From: Roseibium limicola
GTDB lineage: Bacteria > Pseudomonadota > Alphaproteobacteria > Rhizobiales > Stappiaceae
Length of the DNA stretch: 64,000 bases
Reading direction: 5' to 3'
Assembly: GCF_017313085.1 (NCBI RefSeq)
Contig: NZ_JAFLNF010000007.1
Location: 1 to 64,000, forward strand
Part shown: piece after piece, positions 45,933 to 55,122 of the stretch
How positions within the stretch are numbered: position 1 is the first letter of the stretch
Layout of the letters: each line of letters opens with the position of its first letter
Notes under the pieces: model-generated
What the model saw: only the letters and a program-made list of their open reading frames with translations
Told to the model about the DNA's origin: nothing
Database searches by the model: none
Made by a program: the position numbers and the translations under genes

Positions 45933-47153
45933 TCACCCGATACGGTTGCGCTTCGCCAGGGTCCGCAAACGCAAGGCATTCAGTTTGATGAAGCCAGCTG
46001 CGTCCTTCTGGTCGTAAGCCCCGTGGTCGTCTTCAAACGTCACCAACTCTTCCGCGTACAGCGAGTAAGGCGACGCGCGGCCAACGACGATGGTGTTGCC
46101 CTTGTAGAGCTTCAGTTTGACCGTGCCAGTGACATGCTCCTGACTCTTGTCGATCAGCGCCTGCAGCATTTCACGCTCTGGCGAGAACCAGAAGCCGTTG
46201 TAGATCAGCTCCGCATAGCGCGGCATCAGCTCATCCTTCAGGTGGCCCGCACCGCGATCCAGAGTGATGGATTCCATCGCCCGGTGCGCCGTCAGCAGGA
46301 TTGTTCCGCCCGGTGTTTCGTAGATGCCGCGGCTCTTCATGCCGACAAAGCGGTTCTCGACCAGGTCAAGACGCCCAATGCCATTGTCACGACCCAGATC
46401 GTTCAGCTGGGCAAACAGCGTGGCAGGAGACAGCTTCTCGCCATTGATCGAAACCGCATCGCCCTTTTCAAAGCCGATTTCAATTTCAGTCACAACGTCC
46501 GGTGCCTCGGTCGGGTCGACCGTGCGCTGGAAGACATACTCTGGTGCCTCGACATTCGGATCTTCCAGAACTTTTCCTTCGGAAGACGAATGCAACATGT
46601 TGGCATCAACGGAGAATGGCGATTCACCGCGTTTGTCCTTGGCGACCGGAATCTGGTGCTCTTCGGCAAACTGGATCAGGTCCGTACGGGACTTGAACGT
46701 CCAGTCACGCCAAGGAGCAATCACCTTGATGTCAGGGTTCAGCGCATAAGCCGACAGCTCGAAGCGAACCTGATCATTGCCCTTGCCCGTGGCACCATGC
46801 GCGATGGCATCAGCACCGGTTTCTTCTGCAATCTCGATGAGACGTTTGGAAATCAGCGGCCGCGCGATCGACGTGCCGAGGAGATAGACGCCTTCATAAA
46901 CCGCGTTCGCACGGAACATCGGGAAGACAAAATCGCTGATGAACTCTTCGCGCAGGTCATCAATGTAGATTTCCTTGATGCCCAGCAGCTCGGCCTTCTT
47001 GCGAGCCGGCTCCAGCTCCTCGCCCTGGCCCAGATCAGCGGTGAAAGTCACCACTTCACAGCCGTATTCAGTCTGCAGCCATTTCAGGATGATGGAGGTG
47101 TCGAGGCCGCCGGAATAGGCAAGCACGACCTTTTTGATGTCACCATGCGCCAT
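45933..47153 (-). CDS. argG: Argininosuccinate synthase
   Basis: 406 residues, the family length. It joins citrulline and aspartate with ATP. The PP-loop [14 protein letters not shown] is near residue 12. Also seen: [24 protein letters not shown] for aspartate/citrulline binding, and [16 protein letters not shown] at 47153 gives [16 protein letters not shown]; an upstream in-frame ATG at 47168 adds five residues. It is alone with its own terminator. Confidence 0.97.
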   Translation of the reverse strand: MAHGDIKKVVLAYSGGLDTSIILKWLQTEYGCEVVTFTADLGQGEELEPARKKAELLGIKEIYIDDLREEFISDFVFPMFRANAVYEGVYLLGTSIARPLISKRLIEIAEETGADAIAHGATGKGNDQVRFELSAYALNPDIKVIAPWRDWTFKSRTDLIQFAEEHQIPVAKDKRGESPFSVDANMLHSSSEGKVLEDPNVEAPEYVFQRTVDPTEAPDVVTEIEIGFEKGDAVSINGEKLSPATLFAQLNDLGRDNGIGRLDLVENRFVGMKSRGIYETPGGTILLTAHRAMESITLDRGAGHLKDELMPRYAELIYNGFWFSPEREMLQALIDKSQEHVTGTVKLKLYKGNTIVVGRASPYSLYAEELVTFEDDHGAYDQKDAAGFIKLNALRLRTLAKRNRIG

Positions 47154-47371
47154 GGGAATTCGGTCCATTTATGGGTCTGTTGTGAGCCGGTTTACGGCCT
47201 CTCATGAAGTCCGCCGCAATTTAGCGGCATCATCGGCAGGCGCAAGGGGAGAAAAGGCGGAATCATTGCCATTTCGAGACAATCTTGGTCACCAGGAGGC
47301 CGCGCAGCACATCGTATCCGGCTGAGGTCCGAGCCAGCGATCACATAAGCAGGGGCGGCAGTGTCAAGAAG

Positions 47372-47980
47372 TCAGGCGGAAACGGCAGACTTGGTGCCAT
47401 AGCAGGACAGGAAGCAATTCACCGTGTCTTCCAGGATCGCGGCGAACTCGGTTTCGGAGACGACACGCTCCCCGAAGATCTGCGGATAGAACGCGCGTTC
47501 CTTCACCAGCCCAAGATATTGCTCGGCGGCGACGTAGGTATTGGGAATGGAGAGTTTTCCATCCTTCACGGCATCTTCGAGAAACCGCGCCACGATCCGG
47601 ACCAGATCCATGCGCCGGTTCAAATTGGCAGTCAGCTCGGGCGCCCGCAACAATTCTCCCAGCAGCATGCGGACCATGCCGAAGAGTTCCGGATTCAACA
47701 AAACCTGGCTCTGCGCCCAGCCAAGGCGCACAAGCTCTTCCTTGATCGAAGCTTCTGGATTGTAGGTGATCTGCAGCTTGGCCTGAACCTTGTCGAACAA
47801 GCACTGATTAATCGCCTGAAACAGCGCTTCCTTGCTTTCGAAATGGTTGTAAACAGTCCGCTTGGAAACCTGGGCCCGCTCTGAAATACGGTCCATGCTT
47901 GCTCCGGCGAAGCCTTTTTCCTTGAATTCAGCGATAGCTGCATCAAGGATTTGTCTGTTTTTCTGTTCTGCCAGTGCCAT
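47372..47980 (-). CDS. TetR/AcrR-family transcriptional regulator
   Basis: 202 residues from ATG 47980; a TTG at 48022 would add 14. The N-terminal helix-turn-helix is clear: RQILDAAIAEFKEKGFAGASMDRISERAQVSKRTVYNHFESKEALF. The C-terminal helical domain (AELTANLNRRMDLVRIVARFLEDAV) resembles the AcrR-type dimerisation domain. An 18-bp inverted repeat 43-60 bases upstream of the ATG suggests autorepression. No efflux or enzyme gene is in an obvious operon; the target may be elsewhere, or the membrane protein at 48339 upstream in the same orientation. Confidence 0.92.
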   Translation of the reverse strand: MALAEQKNRQILDAAIAEFKEKGFAGASMDRISERAQVSKRTVYNHFESKEALFQAINQCLFDKVQAKLQITYNPEASIKEELVRLGWAQSQVLLNPELFGMVRMLLGELLRAPELTANLNRRMDLVRIVARFLEDAVKDGKLSIPNTYVAAEQYLGLVKERAFYPQIFGERVVSETEFAAILEDTVNCFLSCYGTKSAVSA

Positions 47981-48022
47981 TTGCTCGGTTTCGATGTCCG
48001 TTTGAAAGAGGATCTCACTCAA

Positions 48023-48040
48023 GTAAACTAGTTAGTCTAC
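48023..48040. promoter_or_regulatory. Palindromic operator candidate upstream of tetR
   Basis: GTAAACTAGTTAGTCTAC consists of half-sites GTAAACTA and TAGTCTAC, which match as an inverted repeat at seven of eight positions around GT. Its position just before the regulator gene fits an autoregulatory TetR operator. Confidence 0.6.
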
Positions 48041-48266
48041 GCTCTCGCAACAAAATCGTTCCGGTCGCATAGACGTTATTCATGCAGCCCGCCTGCGCGA
48101 ACAAAGCATACCCTACACGAATCCTACAAAACAGCAAATTGATACAAATATAAAGTTGACGGGCTTTCATAAGCATTTGCAACAGAGTAGCGATCCAAAT
48201 TCGCTCCACCACAAGCCCTTGCCGACGTTGCGTACTCCTGACGATTCTACCTAATCCCAACCAACT

Positions 48267-48298
48267 AAAAAACAGCCGGCGGGAATACTCACCGGCTG
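48267..48298 (-). terminator. Terminator after the membrane protein gene
   Basis: CAGCCGG (48273-48279) and CCGGCTG (48292-48298) form a 7-bp stem. On the minus strand the structure is followed by TTTTTTAG (complement of AAAAAA before 48273). It lies 40 bases after the stop of the gene at 48339. Confidence 0.82.
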
Positions 48299-48338
48299 CG
48301 ATTGTTTCATTGGCAAATACTGCAGTGCAGTAAACCAA

Positions 48339-48827
48339 TCAGTTGCGTTCCCGCCATTTAACAACGGCGGCGCACACCACACCAAAGCCCATGTGGCCGA
48401 CCAGAGAGGCCCAGGCCAGTTGGCCAAACCCCAGAAACGGCGGCAACCCGGCGAAAATATGCGCCATGACGTAGAGCGCAAACACCCAGAGACCAATGCC
48501 AAACCCGATGCCCACGCACCACCAGGGCAGAAACGGCGTCACGATCCGCGCGATAGGCCGCGCCACAAAAAGATATGCCAAAGGATAGGCAACAATGCCG
48601 ACACAGGCATGAATGGCCTCTGCTAGCAGCAGGTTCTTGAAGCCGAAAACGGATTGCACCAGGGCAGCCGGCTGCAAAGGTCCGCCGACCCAAAGAGGCG
48701 TGAAGACCCTTGCCCAGACCTCCCAAGTGATATCGGCAGCCAGTCCGGCAAGAACAGCCGTCACCAGCGTGGACAGCAGCAAAGGAGGCAACACAGAAGA
48801 CGTGGCAGCAGTGCGCTCAGTCGACAA
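48339..48827 (-). CDS. Uncharacterised four-helix membrane protein
   Basis: 162 residues from TTG 48827, chosen because GGAGAAG lies about eight bases upstream; a TTG at 48863 would add 12 residues. Hydrophobic segments are LPPLLLSTLVTAVLAGLAADITWEVW, AIHACVGIVAYPLAYLFVA, FLPWWCVGIGFGIGLWVFALYVMAHIFAG and LAWASLVGHMGFGVVCAAVV. Conserved-looking His and Trp residues inside helices are notable. No family name is given. It points the same way as tetR, 360 bases upstream of it. Confidence 0.65.
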   Translation of the reverse strand: MSTERTAATSSVLPPLLLSTLVTAVLAGLAADITWEVWARVFTPLWVGGPLQPAALVQSVFGFKNLLLAEAIHACVGIVAYPLAYLFVARPIARIVTPFLPWWCVGIGFGIGLWVFALYVMAHIFAGLPPFLGFGQLAWASLVGHMGFGVVCAAVVKWRERN

Positions 48828-49031
48828 GATGGAACTTCTCCGAAAAGTGGCAGCGGCTTGCAAAGTCGAAACAGGATTCGCTGGTTTGGAATTTCCCGAA
48901 AGTTATGAGCGGAAACCGCCTCCGCACAAATCACGAATTATCGACAAAAGCGAACGCCCTGCTCACGTTCCCGGCAAGAAGCCGCGACCGCTGCAGGGCG
49001 CTGACAATTCAACGACCGTTTCAGTGACCCT

Positions 49032-50267
49032 CTAGCTGGCGAGGGCGTCTCGGTCCTTCTTGCGCATACGCTCGGAAGCCGACTTCAGCTGACCACAGGC
49101 TGCAAAGATATCACGGCCACGCGGAGTCCGGATCGGCGATGCATAGCCGGCCCGGTTGACGATGTCGGCGAACTCCTCGATCCGGTCCCAGTCCGAACAG
49201 CCATATTGCGAGCCCGGCCAGGGGTTGAACGGAATCAGGTTGATCTTCGCCGGAATGCCTTTCAGAAGACGCACCAACTCCAGCGCGTCCTTGTTGCTGT
49301 CGTTGATGTCTTTCAGCATCACATACTCGAAGGTGATGCGTTTGGCATTCGACAAGCCCGGATAATTGCGGCAGGCATCCAGCAGAGCTTCGAGGTTCCA
49401 CTTCTTGTTGATCGGAACCAGAATATCCCGGTCTTCATCGCGCACGGCATGCAGCGAGATCGCCAGCATGCAGCCGATTTCATCGCCTGTACGGAAGATT
49501 TCCGGCACGACGCCCGAGGTAGACAAGGTGATGCGGCGCTTGGAAAGCGCCAAACCATCACCGTCAGACGCAATCAGCAGCGCTTTCTTGACGTTCTCGA
49601 AGTTGTACAGCGGTTCGCCCATGCCCATCATCACGATGTTGGTCACAAGGCGCCCTTCACTCGGCACCATCACCCCTTGCGGCGTGGTCGCATCAGGGAA
49701 ATCCCCCAGCCGATCCCGTGCGATCAGGATCTGCGACAGGATCTCTTCCGCCGTCAGATTGCGCACCAGCTTCTGTGTGCCGGTGTGGCAGAAGGTGCAA
49801 GTCAGCGTGCAGCCAACCTGTGAAGAGACGCAGAGCGTTCCACGACCTTCTTCTGGAATATAGACAGTTTCCACCTCGACCGGACGACCGGCACCGCGTG
49901 GTGGAAAGCGGAACAGCCACTTGCGCGTGCCATCGACGGAAATCTGCTCGTCAACGATTTCAGGCCGGGCGATTGTATAGGCCACGGCCAGCTTGGCCCG
50001 CAGGTCCTTCGCGACATTCGTCATCAAGGAGAAATCGGCAACACCGCGAACGTAGAGCCAGTACCACAGCTGCGAGGCCCGCATACGGCGCTGCTTCTCC
50101 GGAACACCGACTTCGGCCAACGCCATTGCCAGTTCTTCACGGTTCAGCCCGATCAGGGTCGGCTTGTCTTCCTCTGCCTGCGGCACAGGCTGTACGACCT
50201 GCGGGGCGGAAGCAAGAATGGTTTGCGCGTTGGCATTTTCCCGCGCGATGTCGAGCGTCGTGGCCAT
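49032..50267 (-). CDS. rlmN: 23S rRNA (adenine2503-C2)/tRNA (adenine37-C2) methyltransferase RlmN
   Basis: 411 residues. Radical-SAM enzyme with the cluster motif C153-x3-C157-x2-C160 ([16 protein letters not shown]) and a C-terminal catalytic cysteine in [13 protein letters not shown]-terminal domain blocks [19 protein letters not shown] and [17 protein letters not shown] and the central [16 protein letters not shown] and [10 protein letters not shown] confirm RlmN and not Cfr. ATG 50267 is chosen; the first 35 residues are a nonconserved extension. It methylates A2503 of 23S rRNA and A37 of some tRNAs. Confidence 0.97.
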   Translation of the reverse strand: MATTLDIARENANAQTILASAPQVVQPVPQAEEDKPTLIGLNREELAMALAEVGVPEKQRRMRASQLWYWLYVRGVADFSLMTNVAKDLRAKLAVAYTIARPEIVDEQISVDGTRKWLFRFPPRGAGRPVEVETVYIPEEGRGTLCVSSQVGCTLTCTFCHTGTQKLVRNLTAEEILSQILIARDRLGDFPDATTPQGVMVPSEGRLVTNIVMMGMGEPLYNFENVKKALLIASDGDGLALSKRRITLSTSGVVPEIFRTGDEIGCMLAISLHAVRDEDRDILVPINKKWNLEALLDACRNYPGLSNAKRITFEYVMLKDINDSNKDALELVRLLKGIPAKINLIPFNPWPGSQYGCSDWDRIEEFADIVNRAGYASPIRTPRGRDIFAACGQLKSASERMRKKDRDALAS

Positions 50268-50480
50268 GTCTGTCAGATCCGGTTTTGCGGCGGGCCTTGT
50301 CTTTAGGTTAAGGTCTTCGCGCCGGCATTTTTCGCGTCCTGCGCCTGCCTTCTGCACGCCTGAATCTCAGGCGGCTCCGGTCTCCCGAAACACTTGAGCA
50401 GAAGCCGGCGGACAAGGTGCCGCCGCTGAAAGCAGACATCCGGCACAAGCCGGCATGAGTTCAAGCGGCTTCAAAACCAT

Positions 50481-50514
50481 ATGCAGCGCGAAAAATCAAG
50501 TTTTCGCGCTGCAT
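50481..50514. repeat. Perfect 14-bp inverted repeat between ialB and rlmN
   Basis: ATGCAGCGCGAAAA (50481-50494) and TTTTCGCGCTGCAT (50501-50514) form a perfect hairpin with loop ATCAAG. It is one of several palindromes in the 50358-50594 gap; another, CGCCTGA/TCAGGCG, is at 50357-50373. It may end ialB transcription on the minus strand, although no T-run follows. Confidence 0.6.
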
Positions 50515-50594
50515 ACCAGCCATGAAGCCATATTCGAATTTGCAGTGCCGGACCACGAACCGGATAATGTTCCGGTCAGGACCGCCGCGCCCGC

Positions 50595-51104
50595 TTACTT
50601 GCAGGCGTTGCTGGCAGTCGAGATCGCCGCAGTCACACCAGACAAGGAGAAGCTGTAGCTCGTCTTGGTTCCGCGGGCGCTTTCGCCTTCCACGGACATC
50701 TGACGGCCGGCCTTCATCGCCGCAACCAGCTGAGCTTCCGTTGCCGCATTGTCCACCCAGGCACCGTCGTTCTTGGTGAACATGTTGAACTTGTTACCAT
50801 CCACATCAACTACAACGGAGATACCGTCCTTGAACGGATATCCGACCAGGAAGCTTGGCTCGTCCTTCACGCCTTCGCCCGGACGCGTGGAGATGAAGAA
50901 GAAGACATCTCCGTGATTGCGGTCACCAGGACGCATTTGGGTCGGAACGGACAACGCATAACAAACCTTGCCGCTACTCCCGGCATGAGAATATGCGAAC
51001 CAGTCCGAATGTTTTTCCAATAGCTTCGCATCTTGAGCGAAAGCCGCCGCACTCGATACTACCAGGCCCAAAAGGCCGGCCATCAGCGTTTTTGCTTCAA
51101 TCAT
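50595..51104 (-). CDS. Invasion-associated locus B (IalB) family secreted protein
   Basis: 169 residues from ATG 51104, with a signal peptide (MIEAKTLMAGLLGLVVSSAAAFA, cleavage before QDAK). The mature domain is beta-rich with two Cys (SGKVCYALS and SNACK) that could form a disulfide, and FFFISTRPGEGVKDEPSFLVGYPFKDG as in IalB proteins, which are periplasmic or outer-membrane-associated in Hyphomicrobiales; the name comes from Bartonella invasion. The function outside pathogens is unknown. Later start ATG 51083 is possible, since the ribosome site of 51104 is very close. Confidence 0.85.
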   Translation of the reverse strand: MIEAKTLMAGLLGLVVSSAAAFAQDAKLLEKHSDWFAYSHAGSSGKVCYALSVPTQMRPGDRNHGDVFFFISTRPGEGVKDEPSFLVGYPFKDGISVVVDVDGNKFNMFTKNDGAWVDNAATEAQLVAAMKAGRQMSVEGESARGTKTSYSFSLSGVTAAISTASNACK

Positions 51105-51305
51105 CTCCACACCGTCTATGGTTGCGAATGTCTTGCACATTCTAATCACATGCCATCCGGCATATAAACCTTGCTTTAAGGTTACTGGGCGCCGGTTACG
51201 AAAACGTTGAGACCAGCCATTGTTTATGCTGAAAACGCAAAATTCGCCAGATTGGCGACGCCCATAAGTTGGATGTCACGCTGAAGCTATAAATTCGACA
51301 AGAGT

Positions 51306-51935
51306 GTGGCATCCACCCTTTCGAATTTCGATCAAGCTGCTAAGAAGGTGGAAGAAGGACGGAGTCGCGCACTGGTGTCGCAGTATCATTCAGAGCTGAT
51401 CGTCAAGGTGGCGGAGACCCGCGACAAGGCTGCTTTTGCCGACTTGTTCGATCATTTCGCGCCTCGACTCAAGGGCTATCTCATGCAGAAGGGCGCCGAT
51501 GCAGCCCAGGCTGAAGAGGTTGTTCAGGACGTCATGACGACCCTTTGGCGCAAAGCCCATATGTTCGATCCGCAAAAATCCTCGGCCAGCACCTGGCTTT
51601 ATCGGGTGGCCCGCAACCGGCGGATTGATCTTCTGCGCCGGGACAAATCCTCCGATATGGACACCGACGATCCCTCCTTGCAGCCAGAAGCTCCCCCGGA
51701 TGTCTCAACGGCAATGGATGCAAGGCTGCGCGAAAGCCGCGTCCGCCTGGCGCTGAAAGCCCTTCCACCAGAGCAGGAAGCCGTGGTGCGGCTGGCGTTT
51801 TTCACCGGCCTCTCCCACAGCGAGATTGCCGACCGGATAGAATTGCCGCTCGGCACGGTGAAATCCCGCATTCGGCTCGCCTTCTCGCGCCTCCGCAGCG
51901 CTCTGGAAGCCGACTCCGCAGTGGATGTGGATTAG
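51306..51935 (+). CDS. ECF-type RNA polymerase sigma factor
   Basis: 209 residues, GTG start. Region 2 is seen in ADLFDHFAPRLKGYLMQKGADAAQAEEVVQDVMTTLWRKAHMFDPQKSSASTWLYRVARNRRIDLLRR, and region 4 helix-turn-helix in ALPPEQEAVVRLAFFTGLSHSEIADRIELPLGTVKSRIRLAFSRLR. This resembles the RpoE/ChrR-type alphaproteobacterial ECF sigma factors. The anti-sigma gene that usually follows such sigma genes is absent; the next gene is on the other strand. Regulation may be through a distant anti-sigma or at transcription. Confidence 0.92.
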   Translation: MASTLSNFDQAAKKVEEGRSRALVSQYHSELIVKVAETRDKAAFADLFDHFAPRLKGYLMQKGADAAQAEEVVQDVMTTLWRKAHMFDPQKSSASTWLYRVARNRRIDLLRRDKSSDMDTDDPSLQPEAPPDVSTAMDARLRESRVRLALKALPPEQEAVVRLAFFTGLSHSEIADRIELPLGTVKSRIRLAFSRLRSALEADSAVDVD

Positions 51936-51957
51936 CCCGCCCGCCTGAACGCCCAAT

Positions 51958-52512
51958 TCAATCCTGACCGTTGCCCGGCACGATTCGTCCCGTTCGTGAA
52001 ATCGGTCCACCCTGGACGTGCTTTTGGCGTTTGAGGGCCGGGCCACCCGCCGTCAGAGACCGGTCGTCGTATCGCCCAAGCGCGCGATGACGGTCATACA
52101 GAATGATGGCACCGGCTGTGGCGACGTTGATGCAGAACTTCGTTGGGATCTTCACCACGTGATCGCAGCGCGCCAGCATCTGCGGCGACAAGGAGCCCCG
52201 CTCCGGGCCCAGCACGTAAGCCGCCTGCAACGGATGACCGAAGCTCGGTAGATCGATGGCATCCTCCGTCAATTCCACCCCAACCAGCTGACAGCCCCTC
52301 GGAAGCTCCATGTCATCCACCGACGGCCATGAAAACAGCGGAAGATGCCCAGGGCTTTTCGACGTGTCGGACGCTGGAGAGCGGCCCAGGGTCTTGTCGG
52401 CATCGACGGTAAAGAAAAAATTCGCTCCAAACGCGTGCGCCGAGCGCATCAAGCCTCCCAGGTTGATCTTTTTGGACAGACCTTCCGCCCCCACGGCAAA
52501 ATACCCGCGCAT
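51958..52512 (-). CDS. TrmH/SpoU-family RNA 2'-O-methyltransferase
   Basis: 184 residues. The SPOUT knot methyltransferase motifs are KKINLGGLMRSAHAFGANFFF (motif 1 N-x-G-x-x-x-R), AYVLGPERGSLSPQMLARCDHVVKIPT (motif 2) and CINVATAGAIILYDRH (motif 3, with N-V-A-T-A replacing the usual N-V-S-x-A). ATG 52512 (MRGYFAVG) begins the domain; the frame upstream is open but lacks homology. Target RNA is unknown. It is convergent with the sigma factor gene. Confidence 0.9.
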   Translation of the reverse strand: MRGYFAVGAEGLSKKINLGGLMRSAHAFGANFFFTVDADKTLGRSPASDTSKSPGHLPLFSWPSVDDMELPRGCQLVGVELTEDAIDLPSFGHPLQAAYVLGPERGSLSPQMLARCDHVVKIPTKFCINVATAGAIILYDRHRALGRYDDRSLTAGGPALKRQKHVQGGPISRTGRIVPGNGQD

Positions 52513-52708
52513 GGTCTTCCCTGCTCCTCTAGCCACCAAGTCAAACTTTGGCGTTTCCTTAAGCGCAAGCGTTGCTGCGGGCAAGTCCCGGGCCCGGCAG
52601 CGCCATCGTCTCACAAGGTTAACCTCGTTCTTTTCCGCCGATCCGCAGCGTGCTACCACTGCGCCATTCGCATCAGCTGTTCACGCTTGAATAAAGGTGG
52701 GACTTGCT

Positions 52709-53683
52709 TTGAAGGCTTGCATTTGCACGACTTACGGATCGGGCTCCGATCTGACGATCCAGACCCTGCCCGATCCGACGCCCGGCCCGGGGGAAGTCGC
52801 TGTCCGCGTCCGGGCAGTCTCCTTGAATTTCTCCGACACGCTGCTCATTGCCGGAAAATACCAGCATCGACCCGAGCCCCCATTCTCCCCTGGTGGAGAA
52901 TTCTCCGGTATCGTTGAAGCTGTCGGCGACGGCGTGGAAAGCGTTCAGCCCGGCGACCGGGTCATGGGGTACATGCCCTTTGGCGCGGCCCGCGAAATCG
53001 TCATCGCCGAAGAAGACAGTCTCATCGACTTGCCGCCCGGACTGGGGTTTGAAGTCGCCGCCGGCCTGACCGTTGTCTACGGCACCACCTTGCACGCCCT
53101 GCGGGACAGGGGTGAGCTGGTCAAGGGGGAGAAGATTGCCGTACTTGGAGCCACCGGCGGCGTCGGACAGGCCGCTGTCGAGATCGCCATCCTGATGGGC
53201 GCGGAAGTAATCGCCTGCGCCTCCTCGCCGGACAAGCTGGAATTCGCCAAGGCTCTCGGCGCCCATCACACCATCGACTATTCCACCCAGGACCTGAAGC
53301 AGACCCTCAAGGCACTGACCAATGGCGAGGGCGTCGACGTGGTCTATGATCCGATTGGTGGCCAGTATTCAGAGCAGGCCCTCCGGGCAACAGGCTGGCT
53401 CGGCCGCTATCTGGTCATCGGATTTGCGGCTGGTGATATCCCCAGGATCCCGCTGAACATCGTGATGCTGAAGGGCTGCGACGTCCGGGGTGTCTTCTGG
53501 GGCGAATCCATCGTCCGGGATCCGGACGGCCACCGGGAGAACATGGAGCAGATCCTCTCCTGGGTCGAGGAAGGCAGGCTCAAACCGCACATTCACGCCA
53601 CCTACCCGCTGGAACAGATCCCGGCGGCCCTGCAGGAAATCTCCGACCGCAAGGCACGCGGCAAGGTCATCCTCACCATGTGA
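52709..53683 (+). CDS. NADPH:quinone oxidoreductase-like zinc-independent alcohol dehydrogenase
   Basis: 324 residues from TTG 52709 (MKACICTTYGSGSDL), with GGTGG eight bases upstream; a GTG at 52697 would add four residues. It is a medium-chain dehydrogenase with a GroES-like N-domain (VRVRAVSLNFSDTLLIAGKYQHRPEPPFSPGGEFSGIV) and a Rossmann domain GATGGVGQAAVEIA (AxxGxxG). It lacks the Cys ligands of zinc alcohol dehydrogenases, as do quinone oxidoreductases and related enoyl reductases. Substrate is unknown. It is followed directly by two palindromic repeats. Confidence 0.91.
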   Translation: MKACICTTYGSGSDLTIQTLPDPTPGPGEVAVRVRAVSLNFSDTLLIAGKYQHRPEPPFSPGGEFSGIVEAVGDGVESVQPGDRVMGYMPFGAAREIVIAEEDSLIDLPPGLGFEVAAGLTVVYGTTLHALRDRGELVKGEKIAVLGATGGVGQAAVEIAILMGAEVIACASSPDKLEFAKALGAHHTIDYSTQDLKQTLKALTNGEGVDVVYDPIGGQYSEQALRATGWLGRYLVIGFAAGDIPRIPLNIVMLKGCDVRGVFWGESIVRDPDGHRENMEQILSWVEEGRLKPHIHATYPLEQIPAALQEISDRKARGKVILTM

Positions 53684-53692
53684 GCCCACTAC

Positions 53693-53803
53693 CGTCATTG
53701 CAGGACCTGATCCTGCAATCCACGCCGTGACCTCACCTCACGCACTGCCCTGCCACTCTGAAAAGCAACGGCATGGATGCCATGATCAAGCCATGGCATG
53801 ACG
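53693..53803. repeat. Dispersed palindromic intergenic repeat, copy 1
   Basis: 111 bases bounded by CGTCAT and ATGACG. The left hairpin is TTGCAGGA-loop-TCCTGCAA, the right hairpin ATGCCATG-ATCAAGC-CATGGCAT, joined by a spacer with CACGCCGTGACC. It starts nine bases after the quinone oxidoreductase stop. It is nearly identical to copy 2, with a 71-base interval. Confidence 0.9.
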
Positions 53804-53874
53804 CGGAGGGGGAGGAGATCGAACATCGCCACAACAGCGCAGCCCACGCAGGCACAAAACCCGCATCCCCCTAA

Positions 53875-53985
53875 CGTCATTGCAGGATTTGATCCTGCAA
53901 TCCACGCCGTGACCACACCCCACGCACTGCCCTGCCACTCTGAAAAGCAACGGCATGGATGCCATGATCAAGCCATGGCATGACG
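53875..53985. repeat. Dispersed palindromic intergenic repeat, copy 2
   Basis: 111 bases with the same boundaries and hairpins as copy 1; in the left hairpin only loop bases differ (ATTTGAT in place of ACCTGAT). Both copies are followed by CGGAG. The tandem pair fills the gap between the quinone oxidoreductase gene and xthA. Confidence 0.9.
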
Positions 53986-54022
53986 CGGAGAGGGGGAGCG
54001 AGAAAGGAGAGAGTGAGAAAAA

Positions 54023-54832
54023 TCAGGCCTCGAACACGGCCAGCACGGGGGCGTGGTCGGAGGGTTTTTCCCAGCCGCGGGCATCGCGCAGAACCGAGGT
54101 GGACTGCATCGCGCCCTTGAGCGCCTGTGACACCCAGACGTGATCCAGTCGACGCCCCTTGTCGGCGGCGGACCAGTCCTTGGCCCGGTAGCTCCACCAG
54201 GTGTAGAGCTTTTCGTCCATCGGCAGAAATTCCCGCATCATGTCGATCCAGCCACCGCTTTCCCGCACGCCTTCAAACAGGTCGCACTCAAGCGGCGTGT
54301 GGGACACCACTTTCAGCAGCTTCTTGTGCGACCAGACGTCATGTTCATACGGCGCAACATTCAGGTCGCCAACGAGAACGGCGGGTTTTGCGGTCTCTTC
54401 GCCCTGCAACCAGGCTTTCATTTCATTGAAGAAGTCGATCTTGTGCTTGAACTTCGGATTGATCGTCACATCCGGCTCATCGCCACCGGCCGGCACATAG
54501 AAGTTATGCAGGCGCAAAGGCGCACCATTGAACTCCAGATCCACGGCGACGTGGCGGCTGTCGCCCATCTCGCAGAAACCGCGCTTTTCGACATTCGTCA
54601 GCGGTCGCTTCGAGACCGTGGCCACACCGTGATAGCCCTTCTGACCGTGGATCTCGATGTGCTCGTAGCCAGCCCGGCGCAACGGGTTGAACGGGAAGTT
54701 CGCATCCGGGCACTTGGTTTCCTGCAGGCACAGCACATCCGGCTGCACCTCTTCCAGAAACCTCTCGACGATCGGCATGCGCAAGCGCACGGAGTTGATG
54801 TTCCAGGTGGCAAGGGTCAGACGATCAGACAT
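54023..54832 (-). CDS. xthA: Exodeoxyribonuclease III / AP endonuclease
   Basis: 269 residues. It incises abasic sites and removes 3' blocking groups in base-excision repair. The EEP-fold motifs are TLATWNINSVRLR (Asn), CLQETKCPD (catalytic Glu), GYHGVATVSK, VLVGDLNVAP (Asp and Asn), WSYRAKDWSAADKGRRLDHVWVS, and SDHAPVLAVF (catalytic Asp-His). ATG 54832 lies in the typical context MSDRLTLATWN. The stop is 38 bases from repeat copy 2. Confidence 0.96.
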   Translation of the reverse strand: MSDRLTLATWNINSVRLRMPIVERFLEEVQPDVLCLQETKCPDANFPFNPLRRAGYEHIEIHGQKGYHGVATVSKRPLTNVEKRGFCEMGDSRHVAVDLEFNGAPLRLHNFYVPAGGDEPDVTINPKFKHKIDFFNEMKAWLQGEETAKPAVLVGDLNVAPYEHDVWSHKKLLKVVSHTPLECDLFEGVRESGGWIDMMREFLPMDEKLYTWWSYRAKDWSAADKGRRLDHVWVSQALKGAMQSTSVLRDARGWEKPSDHAPVLAVFEA

Positions 54833-55122
54833 GGATAACCTATGGCGCGGATAAAAAACAGGCAGTCAATCCCGCAGCAGACAGGTGATCCGCCCCGGAC
54901 ATCGCAAGCCACCTCCTTAACGTCTCTCACCTTCGGACACCAGCCCGCCACGGGCGAAATTGGCGGCACCAGCAAGCAACCTTCCGGCCAGGGTGCCGTT
55001 TGAAACCCGACGGCCGATTGAACAATTCCCATTCACGATTCGTAAATCTCCACGAAGCGTTAGGATTCTTCCTGCAATTTGCACTGACGTTTTAGCCATC
55101 CTTTAACCAAGCGAGCTCTGCC

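Noticed and set aside
53695..53983. Open frames of 60-106 codons across the palindromic repeats here and at 61667-62134
   Set aside because: They translate the repeat itself and recur wherever it occurs; no ribosome sites or domains.
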